NCBI RefSeq assembly: GCF_023008165.1
Contig: NZ_JAKQZA010000008.1
Coordinates: 1-64,000, forward strand
DNA length: 64,000 nt
Direction of reading: 5' to 3'
Source of the DNA: Kordiimonas laminariae
GTDB taxonomy: Bacteria > Pseudomonadota > Alphaproteobacteria > Sphingomonadales > Kordiimonadaceae
The translations under genes were made by a program, and so were the position numbers. Shown in pieces: positions 43,753 through 52,775 of the stretch; within the stretch, counting starts at the first letter, position 1, and each line of letters opens with the position of its first letter. The notes beneath the pieces were generated by a model. That model ran no database searches. It was not told the DNA's origin and saw nothing but the letters and a program-made list of their open reading frames with translations.

Positions 43753-44613
43753 TCAGGCAAACGGCATGTTCAGGTCTTTGGTGTGAACTTCGAGACTATC
43801 AGAAACACGCTCAAACACCGTCTCCTCAATCGTTTCTGAATAAACCATATAAACCGGCAGTGTGAGCACAGGTGCATCTTCCATAATATGCAACGTTCCT
43901 GTAGCTATTTCATTTTGAATGGTACGGTATGGCAGATACCCCATTAATCCGGTTCGCAAGAGAAGGTTTTGCGCCAGCACACCCAAATTGGCTGACATTT
44001 TGGAATATGTAAAATCAGGAAAATGAAGTTTATGCTTACGCGCAAATTCACTCCCCCAATGCACATACATATAGCTCTCTTCATCAATGGAGCGTGGCTC
44101 AGGATTCCCGGAAACCAGTACAAACTTCTCTTCAAACAGTTTTTTTAATCTCAGCCCCTTATTAGTATAGGGCGTGTAAACGAGGCAAATATCCATAGTG
44201 CCATTATGAAGTTTCTGAATAAGTGAACTAGCAGTACCGATACGAGCGTTAATCACTGTATTTGGAAGCTGGGAACGGATATCCATCAACCAATCCATCA
44301 ACAGAGGTTCCCACAAACCAAATCGCGCACCAATAGTGAGTGAAGGCGTGAGCTCCTCAGTTTGAACAACTTCTTTTTTTGCGTGATCCCAAAGCTGTAC
44401 AATTGATTGCGCGTGCCGTTCAAACTTCTCGGCTGCCGCGGTTAAGGTTACACCCGCTTTATTCCGGATAAAAAGCGTACACCGCAGTTGCTCTTCCAGG
44501 CTCTTTATTCTCGCGCTTACCGTAGACTGTGTGACAAACAGTTTTTCAGCAGCCTTTTTAAAGTTCCTGAGTTCAACCACTGTGAGGAACGTTTTTGCCT
44601 GAGAAATATCCAT
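43753..44613 (-). CDS. LysR-family transcriptional regulator
   Basis: 286 residues. The N-terminal winged HTH is typical: AKTFLTVVELRNFKKAAEKLFVTQSTVSARIKSLEEQL. A periplasmic-binding-protein-like effector domain follows from about residue 90 (LTIGARFGLWEPLLMDWL, MDICLVYTP). The start ATG has a consensus AGGAGG. It is convergent with the esterase gene (18 bp apart) and follows the glycosyltransferase gene on the same strand at 56 bp. Neither target nor effector is evident. Confidence 0.93.
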   Translation of the reverse strand: MDISQAKTFLTVVELRNFKKAAEKLFVTQSTVSARIKSLEEQLRCTLFIRNKAGVTLTAAAEKFERHAQSIVQLWDHAKKEVVQTEELTPSLTIGARFGLWEPLLMDWLMDIRSQLPNTVINARIGTASSLIQKLHNGTMDICLVYTPYTNKGLRLKKLFEEKFVLVSGNPEPRSIDEESYMYVHWGSEFARKHKLHFPDFTYSKMSANLGVLAQNLLLRTGLMGYLPYRTIQNEIATGTLHIMEDAPVLTLPVYMVYSETIEETVFERVSDSLEVHTKDLNMPFA

Positions 44614-44669
44614 ATACCGGCCTCCTTAAATCGAAGATGTCGATAAAATGGATAAATAACATCATATTT

Positions 44670-45611
44670 TCAAATGATATATTGTTTGTGGCTACGCTTT
44701 CGCAGTTTTCCAGTTTGGTATTGCCGATGGTAAAGCGGTAAGTGGCGCAGCATAAAATACGCCTTATGTAACGGCGATTTCAAATGACGTACGGTATGTG
44801 CTGTCCATCTTCTTGAAACCATATCAAACAGAAATTGATCATACATATCTTCGCTATCATAATAGCGCTCAAAGGAAGGTGGATAGCTTACATCCGTTAG
44901 GTTTTTATAATAAGAACGAGAAAGACTGCCAGCGACCTCTCGGAATTTCAAATGGCCTCCAAGAAGCAACCCCATTTTCCCGTTACGCGCCACAATATGC
45001 TTTAAAACACGGTACCAATAATCAATTCCTTCATTAAGACGTGCGGTTTCTGAAAAGCTCTCCTTAACTGCATATTCTCGGGCAACAAGAACGTTACTGC
45101 CGCGCCCCATATTGAACCCTTCTGTTGTAGCAATAAGAAGTGGGTCAAGCCCTAAAAACACATCCTCCGTGCAAGGGACAAAATAAGGAGAAACCCTTTC
45201 AAACTCAGGATATGTTTTACCAGAAGGGACCAATTCAATACCAATCGCGAGAATATCCCAGCGGTACATTTCCACGACCCTCACTGCTTTCTCAAGCAGT
45301 GGCGGTTCATAAACATCATCCGCATCAAGGAAAATAACATAATCGCCGGACGCAAACTTCAAACCTTCATTGCGTGCAAAACCCGGGCCTTTATTTTCAT
45401 CAAGCTCGATAAAATGCACACGGGTTTCAGGCAATGTTTTAAAATATTTAAGAATAAATAATTTCGCTGTCTCCAGGCTGCCATCTGTACTGCAATCATC
45501 AACGATAATAACCTCATCAGGATGGCGTTCTTGCGCCACAAGAGACGCAAGCGTTTCATCAATATAATCCACCTTATTATACAGGGGAATAATAACTGAA
45601 ACCGTTGCCAT
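44670..45611 (-). CDS. Family 2 glycosyltransferase
   Basis: 313 residues. The GT-A fold start VSVIIPLYNKVDYIDETLASLVAQ, the IIVDDCSTDGS nucleotide-binding segment and the FLDADD (DxD) metal site are present. No membrane segment is visible, so it is probably a cytoplasmic transferase using a nucleotide sugar. It starts 2 bases after the end of the hypothetical paralog A gene, so both should be co-transcribed from the CRP/FNR-type promoter at 46.5 kb. The acceptor is unknown; no other glycan genes are near. Confidence 0.9.
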   Translation of the reverse strand: MATVSVIIPLYNKVDYIDETLASLVAQERHPDEVIIVDDCSTDGSLETAKLFILKYFKTLPETRVHFIELDENKGPGFARNEGLKFASGDYVIFLDADDVYEPPLLEKAVRVVEMYRWDILAIGIELVPSGKTYPEFERVSPYFVPCTEDVFLGLDPLLIATTEGFNMGRGSNVLVAREYAVKESFSETARLNEGIDYWYRVLKHIVARNGKMGLLLGGHLKFREVAGSLSRSYYKNLTDVSYPPSFERYYDSEDMYDQFLFDMVSRRWTAHTVRHLKSPLHKAYFMLRHLPLYHRQYQTGKLRKRSHKQYII

Positions 45612-45613
45612 CG

Positions 45614-46429
45614 CTATGCTGCCTGCACCGCGATATTTGCTGTAAGTGCGGCCATAACAGCCGCTTTTTTTGCCACATAATCACTGACAATTTCACTGAG
45701 ATCATAGGCCGCCAAATCAATATCCATAGCATCTGCAAAATGCTCGACGGCATTAATCGCATGGAAAAAATGATCCTTTTCCGTTGGCCCACAATGCACT
45801 TGAATCCAGGCAAGACTTTTCTCAATGCGCTTATCTTCCCAGCCATAATCATGCTTCAGCCATTTCCTGAATAACGGCAAGATGAACTCTACCTCACCGT
45901 GGGTATAGATTTCATGAGCAAGCGTGGTAAGCAGCCCTATCATCAGGTCAGATTTACGGAGGCTGTTTTTATCTTTCCAGCTCTTAAAGCTTCTGGCCTC
46001 AGGCAATAAATATGCTTTCAGCATCCAAGCGTCATCACCTGAAATTTCTGTTGCCATCCGGTAGAAGAGATCAGAATGCAAGATATGCCCCTTCACAGCC
46101 AGATCTTCATCAGTAATGCGGTTCAAGCTGGCAATGGCATCCAGCAACCTGCCTTTATCTGCAACAGGTTTATCTTCATGCACCAACAAACTTAAGCGGT
46201 TACTTAGGCCAGAAACAGTGACTGCGCTATTATTTGTCTGGCTCCAACTGTGAAAGAATTTCCTGAAAGAATCTGGAGATTGCACATGCCCGGTAAAACT
46301 ATGGAAAGATTGTTCAATAGTTTGGAAATATGGTTCTTGTGCTTTAAATGATTTTATCAGCTCTTGCTGAATATAACTGTTTTCAACCTGCCCCAATACA
46401 GGTTCAATAAATGACATCAACGTATGCAT
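45614..46429 (-). CDS. Alpha-helical protein of unknown function, paralog A (possible haem-oxygenase-like fold)
   Basis: 271 residues from ATG 46429, preceded by GGGGGG; a frame extending 19 codons upstream reaches into the operator region. It is all-helical with no signal or membrane segment. It is clearly related to the protein at 47188-48000: shared FxHxWS...NS, NRLSLLVHE, LDAIASLN, FKSWKD and DYGWEDKRIEKSLAWI. The segment LAWIQVHCGPTEKDHFFHAI with nearby LAHEIYTHGEVE resembles the His/Glu ligand spacing of haem-oxygenase-like di-iron proteins, which is inference only. It forms an operon with the glycosyltransferase 2 bases downstream. Not recognised as a named family. Confidence 0.75.
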   Translation of the reverse strand: MHTLMSFIEPVLGQVENSYIQQELIKSFKAQEPYFQTIEQSFHSFTGHVQSPDSFRKFFHSWSQTNNSAVTVSGLSNRLSLLVHEDKPVADKGRLLDAIASLNRITDEDLAVKGHILHSDLFYRMATEISGDDAWMLKAYLLPEARSFKSWKDKNSLRKSDLMIGLLTTLAHEIYTHGEVEFILPLFRKWLKHDYGWEDKRIEKSLAWIQVHCGPTEKDHFFHAINAVEHFADAMDIDLAAYDLSEIVSDYVAKKAAVMAALTANIAVQAA

Positions 46430-46498
46430 CTTTACCCCCCAATTTGATAAATTACCGCACGCATTTAATACACCCATAACTAACATAAAATTACACCT

Positions 46499-46524
46499 AT
46501 AGTCGTGATTAAGATCACGACTAT
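46499..46524 (-). promoter_or_regulatory. CRP/FNR-type palindrome of the paralog A promoter
   Basis: Perfect 11-bp arms ATAGTCGTGAT (46499-46509) and ATCACGACTAT (46514-46524) surround TAAG, containing CGTGA-N6-TCACG. On the minus strand a TATGTT -10-like box (46487-46482) lies 27 bp from the palindrome centre, which puts the site near position -38, a class II activator position. The ATG is 82 bp from the centre. Confidence 0.75.
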
Positions 46525-46697
46525 TACTTTAGGGTGCCTGACTGAGGAGCGCTCGGTAGAGGGTTTTTCAGCTTTCTTGGGTGGCAAATATTTTATATCG
46601 AATTTTCGAATTTTATTATTTGATATTATTCGCTTTTCAAAACTCAAACCGCCTGTAAGGTCATAACTGCTTATTCAATCATATAAGGAAAGTGATC

Positions 46698-47096
46698 ATG
46701 CACTATTCGTTTGAAAGCACACAATCGACAGCCAGCGATACCATCGCCCGTGAAGAAAGCATCGGCACCCTTGAAGCGAAATTTGAACTACGAGTAGCTA
46801 AAATTGGCGAAGTCTTCAAAAAGCTTAATGAGCTATATCTTTCAACCAGTGTTACTGAACACCAAAAGCTGATTGAACTGTTTGAGCTTTCAAAACCAAC
46901 GCTTGCCGCTGATGTCCTTGAAGCCAAAAGCATGCTTATTAAGCTGGAAGCCATGCTGGAACAGAATGATAGCCTCGTATCGCAGCTCGATATCAAGTTT
47001 GAAGAAGGAAAAGTTGTACAGCTAGCCAGAGAGATTGAAAAATATGAAAGCCGCTTGCTGAACAGTAGCTGTGCTGAAGATCTTTTCAAACACTAG
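46698..47096 (+). CDS. Small coiled-coil protein, unknown
   Basis: 132 residues from ATG 46698 with AAGGAA at good spacing; a GTG two codons earlier is the alternative. It is rich in Glu, Lys and Leu, mostly heptad-like helix (LEAKFELRVAKIGEVFKKLNELYL, MLIKLEAMLEQNDSLVSQLDIKFEEGKVVQLAREIEKYESRLL). No signal, membrane segment or known domain. It lies on the plus strand between the two minus-strand paralogs; the paralog A palindrome is 174 bp upstream but is not positioned for this gene. Its upstream region has the inverted repeat TCGAA-TT-TTCGA at 46598-46609. Confidence 0.65.
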   Translation: MHYSFESTQSTASDTIAREESIGTLEAKFELRVAKIGEVFKKLNELYLSTSVTEHQKLIELFELSKPTLAADVLEAKSMLIKLEAMLEQNDSLVSQLDIKFEEGKVVQLAREIEKYESRLLNSSCAEDLFKH

Positions 47097-47187
47097 AATT
47101 ATCACCCTTTTTCATATTCCTCGCAGTACCCTGATGAAAAAGGGTTGAGGGAGGCTGTCTCGCTTGCTTGATAGCTTCCCTTACACC

Positions 47188-48000
47188 TTAAGCAGCCTCA
47201 CTAATTGCCATTCGCTGTGTCAGTGCATTCACAATGGCAGCCTGATGCCCGGAATATGCATCAAACACTTCATGGAACATATCCACATTCCAGGTTTTGC
47301 CAGAAGCCGCTCCATAACTATTAATGGCTGTTTGAAGGTTCACCAAATGCAATGGGATAATGGTGGTAAGTTGGTGGTTAATCCAAGCCAGGCTTTCTTG
47401 AACTTGCCCTTCTTCCCACCCGTAATGGGCCTGCAGCCAATCCCCCAATTTATCAATAATTGCCTGAAAAAGTCCTTGCATATGCACCATATGAACAAGT
47501 TCAGCCATTAACCCAAGCTCAATATCTTTTGCCACAACACAAATAGCATCACGCCATGCTTTAAATTCATGCACAGCAGCACACAAAGCATCTGGCTGGG
47601 CCCAGCTTTCCCCCGCACAAACAGTGTTTGCCATAGTTCTAAAAAGACGGTGATTGGTCATGGAACCGTTTCGCGCGTCATCCATGGAAGAATTCAGTTG
47701 GATAATGGCATCCAGTATATGGCTTTCTGCTTTACCGGTAGGCTGTTCATGAAGCACCATAGTAAGGCGGTTCGTAATACCAGCTAAGGCAAGGTCACTA
47801 TTATAAAGCACACTCCAGCCATGGAGGAACACTTTAAGGACATCCAAATCCTGTTTGGAAACCGTGAGCGTATTATAACCATGTTCTATTTGGCGATAAC
47901 TTTGCTTGTGAAGGATAAGGCGTTCTTTAATAGCCTGACGAATATGCGCAGATTCCACCTTATCGGATGCGATAATAATGGCTTCTAATATATCACACAT
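47188..48000 (-). CDS. Alpha-helical protein of unknown function, paralog B
   Basis: 270 residues from ATG 48000, which has GAGGGGA upstream. It is a paralog of the protein at 45614-46429, sharing FLHGWSVLYNSD, ITNRLTMVLHE, HILDAIIQLNSS, FKAWRD and HYGWEEGQVQESLAWI. The putative metal-ligand segment of A is altered here: LVHMVHMQG replaces LAHEIYTHGEVE, and LAWINHQLTTIIPLHL lacks the Glu. B may therefore be non-catalytic or use other ligands (for instance haem). It is cytoplasmic by sequence. Its promoter has the same CRP/FNR-type site as paralog A at the same distance. Confidence 0.75.
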   Translation of the reverse strand: MCDILEAIIIASDKVESAHIRQAIKERLILHKQSYRQIEHGYNTLTVSKQDLDVLKVFLHGWSVLYNSDLALAGITNRLTMVLHEQPTGKAESHILDAIIQLNSSMDDARNGSMTNHRLFRTMANTVCAGESWAQPDALCAAVHEFKAWRDAICVVAKDIELGLMAELVHMVHMQGLFQAIIDKLGDWLQAHYGWEEGQVQESLAWINHQLTTIIPLHLVNLQTAINSYGAASGKTWNVDMFHEVFDAYSGHQAAIVNALTQRMAISEAA

Positions 48001-48047
48001 AAAGTTCCCCTCTTGCGCATACAGGCACAAAACAACGAATTGTGGAT

Positions 48048-48085
48048 ACCATAGGTTCTAAGATTGTATCGTGACGTCCGTCACG
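48048..48085 (-). promoter_or_regulatory. CRP/FNR-type palindrome of the paralog B promoter
   Basis: CGTGACG (48070-48076) and CGTCACG (48079-48085) around TC give CGTGA-N6-TCACG, the same half-sites as at 46499-46524. On the minus strand the -10-like box TATGGT (48053-48048) is centred 27 bp away, the identical spacing. The ATG is 77 bp from the centre. Confidence 0.72.
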
Positions 48086-48153
48086 CTCGTTAACCAAACA
48101 TAAAACAGCGGTAAAAATGCCACTGCTTTATGTACACTGTTGTATTATATGAT

Positions 48154-49491
48154 TTATTTAGACTTTCGTCCGATTACAGAAAGAAGCCGCATAACCTCAC
48201 CAGAAGCATCATTAGCTTCTCGCACCGCCTGAATAGCGCCTTCTAAATCCCCTTGCTTATAAAGTTTTGCTGCCTGAATGCCTCGCGCATGAACAAGCCG
48301 ATGTGGTTCAAGAATTTCCTGCCATTCAGGTAAGTTTGTAAACCTCGGGTCAGTCTGGTTTTCATACCATTTCCCCATACGGCAACTACGGTGATCTGCA
48401 AGTTCTGTCGGCTCCAGAATAGCCCGCCCTGCAAGCATCTGAGCCAGCTTGCGCATCCAGATCATGTGATCAGATTTTGCTGCATAAACTGTTGCTGTTT
48501 TCCCACCACGGGCAACCAGATCATTGATGGCTTCCATAATTGGGGCTTCAGTTTCTTCAAGTACACCAATCACCTGTTCCACAGTGTTTACATTCTGGGT
48601 ACTCATCCGAGCTATTGTGGTAACACCGCTCGATACCTCCTGCGAAGCTTCAGATTGCTGACCAAGAATATCGGTAATTTCCTGAATACGGCCATTTACC
48701 ACATCAACCTGCTCGGAAATTCGCACCATTTCATCAGCAGATTTGGCAATAACCTGCTGGCCCTGTGACGCTTTATTTTCACCTTCCTGCATGCTTGAAA
48801 CAATACCCGTCATCTCAGCTCTCAGGTTTTCAATTCGGTCACGGATATTCACGGTAGACATAGCGGTCTGGTTCGCAAGATTTTTTACTTCTGAAGCAAC
48901 AACCGCAAACCCTTTACCCGCTTCTCCTGCACGCGCAGCCTCAATCGTTGCATTTAGGGCCAAAAGGTTAGTTTGCTTGGCGATATCCTCGATTTCCTTA
49001 ACAATCGTACCGATCTGCTCAGATGCGGCTGACAGCTGCTGTACCTTGCCTGCTGCTTCTTTTACGGCGGAACTTATTTCTTCCATCGTCTGCTTAGCAT
49101 TCGTTGCAGCATCCATGCCCGCAGCCGCACTTTCCGCGACGTAGCTTACTTCTTCTGCAGCCTGGGCGGACGAATCTGAAATATTGTGGACAGATACTGC
49201 TAACTCTTCCACTGCTGCCGCAATGCTCTGCGACTGATAATCCACTTCGCGGATTTCCCTCATCATTTCCGCGACGCCAGAAACACCTTTGTTTGCAGTG
49301 ATTGACATATCAACGGTACGTTCAAGGTTGCGCGCAACCCGTGCCACGTTGGTGTCTGCCAACTGCTTCAGTTTTCGTGTAATCGCACATGTACCTTCTG
49401 GCACTTCTGAAAAATTACCAGCTATCAATTTATCGATTGTGCTTTCAATGCTATGCAAATCAGCACCGCCTTGAAGAATTGATCCCTCCAT
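48154..49491 (-). CDS. Soluble methyl-accepting chemotaxis protein with C-terminal CZB zinc domain
   Basis: 445 residues without a membrane segment. The central signalling domain (about 70-310) has the conserved hairpin [41 protein letters not shown]. The C-terminal domain (about 340-440) is a chemoreceptor zinc-binding (CZB) domain: DHMIWMRKL, then [13 protein letters not shown] and PHRLVHARG, supplying the three His and one Cys ligands. The N-terminal 65 residues are short and have no known sensor. CZB domains bind zinc tightly and can sense hypochlorous acid or zinc. It follows paralog B with 123 bp between. No che or flagellar genes are in the window. Confidence 0.92.
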   Translation of the reverse strand: MEGSILQGGADLHSIESTIDKLIAGNFSEVPEGTCAITRKLKQLADTNVARVARNLERTVDMSITANKGVSGVAEMMREIREVDYQSQSIAAAVEELAVSVHNISDSSAQAAEEVSYVAESAAAGMDAATNAKQTMEEISSAVKEAAGKVQQLSAASEQIGTIVKEIEDIAKQTNLLALNATIEAARAGEAGKGFAVVASEVKNLANQTAMSTVNIRDRIENLRAEMTGIVSSMQEGENKASQGQQVIAKSADEMVRISEQVDVVNGRIQEITDILGQQSEASQEVSSGVTTIARMSTQNVNTVEQVIGVLEETEAPIMEAINDLVARGGKTATVYAAKSDHMIWMRKLAQMLAGRAILEPTELADHRSCRMGKWYENQTDPRFTNLPEWQEILEPHRLVHARGIQAAKLYKQGDLEGAIQAVREANDASGEVMRLLSVIGRKSK

Positions 49492-49785
49492 ACAACACCT
49501 CGTTCATATCTTTGTCCCCAATGCCTACAGTAGCGGCTGATAAACTTTGCAAAACCACTGCTTCCCTGTAGCTGCGGTTTGTTAAAACCAAGAAACACCC
49601 AACTAGAAATTGATTTGCATCAAATGAGCAAGACAAACGGAGCTAAATTTGTCTTTTGAGGTAGCGGAATTGAGAATTCGGACCTAATCATGCCCTAAAC
49701 CATAGTAACAATTTTGTTTTTCTACTGGCGCCACCTTGATGCATCTCTTAGAAATTATGCCAAATAGTTTCATTGGGAGGACAAC

Positions 49786-52686
49786 GTGAAACAGCTTATG
49801 AACGTGCTGAATGCCAGCACTATGCTAAAATCAGCTACGATCGCAGCAGGTATTTTCACTCTTGCAGCATGTGGGGATGCACAAACAAGCTCACAAAACA
49901 AAACACCAGCAGGGGCAGAAACAGCGGCGGATGTTAAATCTGATACACTTGTAGCTTACGAAACCTTCACGCTGGATAACGGTCTTAAAACCATTCTCCA
50001 TATTGACCGTTCAGACCCGGTTGTTGCGGTTGCGCTCACCGCCCATGTTGGTTCAGCGCGTGAGAAAGAAGGCCGCACTGGTTTTGCACATCTTTTTGAG
50101 CATCTGCTGTTCCTCGAATCTGAAAACCTCGGCAAAGGTGGTCTTGATCAGATGAGCGCTCGTATCGGCGGGTCTGGGGCCAACGGTTCCACAAGCAGAG
50201 ACCGCACCAATTATTTCCAGACAGTACCTAAAGACGCGCTTGAAAAAATGATCTGGGCAGAAGCGGATAAACTGGGCTGGTTCATTAATACTGTGACTGA
50301 CCCTGTGCTCGCCAAAGAAAAGCAGGTTGTTAAAAACGAAAAGCGCCAAAGCGTTGATAACCGCCCATACGGCCATTCACAGTATGTGACAGACAAAGCA
50401 CTTTATCCGGAAGGCCATCCGTATAACTGGCAAGTAATCGGTTCCCTTGAAGATCTGGACGCTGCAACTCTGGAAGATGTGAAAGAATTCTTCCGCCGCT
50501 GGTATGTGCCAAACAACGTAACACTTACCATCTCTGGTGATTTCGATGTTGAACAGGCCAAAGAATGGGTTGAGAAATATTTTGGTGAAATCCCACGCGG
50601 TGAGGATGTTGCAAAACAGCCAAGGCAGGCTGGTGTGCTTCCTGAAACCAAGAGCTATTACTGGGAAGATAACTTCGCACGCCTGCCGCAGCTAACAATG
50701 ACTTGGCCAACAGTGCCCGTTTATGATGCTGATAGCTACCCGCTTGCGGTTCTTAATAGTTTGCTGACGGAGGGCAAGGATGCTCCTCTTAACAAAGTGC
50801 TGATTGATGATAAGAAACTGACAAGCACACTCTTTATGTTCCCATACGAATCTGAAGTAGCTGGACAGATGACTTTGGGCGTACGCGCGAACCCGGGCAC
50901 GAAACTGGATGATGTGAAAACAGCTATTGATGAGGCCTTTGCTAAATTTGAAGCAGACGGCATCAAAGACGCTGATCTGAACCGTATCAAAACGCAGGCC
51001 GAGGTAGATTTCTACAGTGGTATCCAAAGTGTGCTCGGTAAAGGTTTCCAGCTTGCACAGTATGATGTGTATCTTGGTGACCCAGGCTATATTGATACAG
51101 ACCTTGCACGTATTAAAGGCGTAACCAAAGAAGACGTAATGCGGGTGTACGGTAAATACATCAAAGGTCAGCCGTTTGTAGCCACAAGCTTTGTACCTAA
51201 AGGCCAGAAAGAACTTGCGCTTGCTGGTGCTGAACTCGCGAATGTGGTGGAAGAAAAAATCGTTCAGGGCGCAGAACAAGCTGTTGATCCGAACGTGGTT
51301 GCCACTTACGAAAAAACACCTTCCTCCTTCGACCGTTCCGTTGAGCCGCCATATGGTGAAACACCTGTTGTTAAAGCACCAACACTTTGGGAAGCAGGCA
51401 TGGATAACGGCCTCAAGGTTTACGGCATTGAAGACCGTGAAATCCCGGTTGTTCAATTTGACCTGACAATTGAAGGTGGCCAGCTACTTGATACGTTTGA
51501 GAAAACAGGCACTGCCAACCTTGTTGCAGAAATGATGAATAAAGGCACAGCTAACCGCACAACCGCAGAGCTTGAAAAAGCACTTCAGTCCCTTGGTGCC
51601 TCTGTGAATATTACAGCAGGTAGTGAAAGCATTCGCCTGCGCGGTGAAACCCTTTCCCGTAATTTTGATGCGGTAATGACAATTGTCGCAGAGATGATGC
51701 TGGAGCCGCGCTGGGATGCTGAGGAGTTTGATCTGGCGAAATTGCGGATCGACAGCCAGCTGACACAGGCAAAATCCAACCCGAATGCAATCGCTGCTGA
51801 GGAATTTGGTAAGATTGTTTATGGGGAAAATAACATCCTGTCCCGCAACATCATGGGCTCTGCTGATACGCTTGCAAACATCACACTTGATGATCTTAAG
51901 GCTTTCTACGCAGCAAACATTTCACCATCTGTTGCAAAACTACATGTGGTTGGCGCGGTAACAGACGCTGAAGTGAAAGCGGCAGCAGCACGTCTCGGCA
52001 CTGATTGGGCGGCAAAAGAAGTAAGCATTCCAAGCTACGCAATGGCAGCTGATCCATCAGAATCCAAAGTATACTTCTATAACGTTCCTGGTGCGAAACA
52101 ATCAGTTCTGCGCTTTGGTTACTCCGGCCCGAAAGCGGGTGACACTGAACTGTACCCAGCAACGGTAATGAACTATATCCTTGGCGGCGGCGGTTTCGCC
52201 TCTCGCCTCACACAAGAACTTCGTGAAGGCAAAGGCTACACTTACGGTATCCGTTCAGGGTTCCAAGGCAGTAAAACCAACGGCTTCTTCCAGATCGGTT
52301 CCGGTGTACGTTCAAATGTGACACTTGAAGCAACAGATTTGGTGAAAGATATTCTCACTAATTATGGTTCGACCTTCACAGATGAAGATCTGGGTGTAAC
52401 CAAAAGCTTCCTTTCAAAAAGCCAGACACGTGCTTTTGAAACCCAAGGTGCAAAACTGGGCATGCTCCGCAGCATCAGCGTATTTGGCCTGCCATCGGAT
52501 TATGCACAGCAGCGTGCCAATTATCTGGAAGGTGTAACAGTGGATGATATCCAGAAACTGGCTACAGATTATATCCGCCCCCAAGCAATGCACTATGTGA
52601 TTGTGGGTGATGCATCTACTCAGATGGAACGTCTTAAGGAGCTTGGTTTTGGTGATCCGGTTCTTCTGAACCCAACTTCTGAATAA
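49786..52686 (+). CDS. M16-family zinc metallopeptidase, lipoprotein
   Basis: 966 residues starting with GTG behind GGGAGG. The lipobox LAAC puts the modified residue at Cys29. The inverted zinc motif HLFEH is at 102-106, with the downstream Glu ligand expected in VVKNEKRQSVDNRPYG. The first M16 half is catalytic; the second (from about 530, EAGMDNGLKVYGIEDREIPVVQFDL) lacks HxxEH, as usual, and carries the RY-type substrate loop near GGGGFASRLTQELREGKGYTYGI. This pitrilysin-like clamshell should degrade oligopeptides in the periplasm. Transcribed alone, with a terminator 27 bases after the stop. Confidence 0.94.
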   Translation: MKQLMNVLNASTMLKSATIAAGIFTLAACGDAQTSSQNKTPAGAETAADVKSDTLVAYETFTLDNGLKTILHIDRSDPVVAVALTAHVGSAREKEGRTGFAHLFEHLLFLESENLGKGGLDQMSARIGGSGANGSTSRDRTNYFQTVPKDALEKMIWAEADKLGWFINTVTDPVLAKEKQVVKNEKRQSVDNRPYGHSQYVTDKALYPEGHPYNWQVIGSLEDLDAATLEDVKEFFRRWYVPNNVTLTISGDFDVEQAKEWVEKYFGEIPRGEDVAKQPRQAGVLPETKSYYWEDNFARLPQLTMTWPTVPVYDADSYPLAVLNSLLTEGKDAPLNKVLIDDKKLTSTLFMFPYESEVAGQMTLGVRANPGTKLDDVKTAIDEAFAKFEADGIKDADLNRIKTQAEVDFYSGIQSVLGKGFQLAQYDVYLGDPGYIDTDLARIKGVTKEDVMRVYGKYIKGQPFVATSFVPKGQKELALAGAELANVVEEKIVQGAEQAVDPNVVATYEKTPSSFDRSVEPPYGETPVVKAPTLWEAGMDNGLKVYGIEDREIPVVQFDLTIEGGQLLDTFEKTGTANLVAEMMNKGTANRTTAELEKALQSLGASVNITAGSESIRLRGETLSRNFDAVMTIVAEMMLEPRWDAEEFDLAKLRIDSQLTQAKSNPNAIAAEEFGKIVYGENNILSRNIMGSADTLANITLDDLKAFYAANISPSVAKLHVVGAVTDAEVKAAAARLGTDWAAKEVSIPSYAMAADPSESKVYFYNVPGAKQSVLRFGYSGPKAGDTELYPATVMNYILGGGGFASRLTQELREGKGYTYGIRSGFQGSKTNGFFQIGSGVRSNVTLEATDLVKDILTNYGSTFTDEDLGVTKSFLSKSQTRAFETQGAKLGMLRSISVFGLPSDYAQQRANYLEGVTVDDIQKLATDYIRPQAMHYVIVGDASTQMERLKELGFGDPVLLNPTSE

Positions 52687-52712
52687 CCAGAGCTTCTTAT
52701 AGAAAACACAGG

Positions 52713-52738
52713 AAGGCCGGGGTATCCCGGCCTTTTTT
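52713..52738 (+). terminator. Rho-independent terminator of the M16 gene
   Basis: GGCCGGG (52715-52721) and CCCGGCC (52726-52732) enclose GTAT and are followed by six T. Confidence 0.92.
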
Positions 52739-52775
52739 GTTGTGCTCAGCATAAAACCCCGTTAAACCCCGCCCC

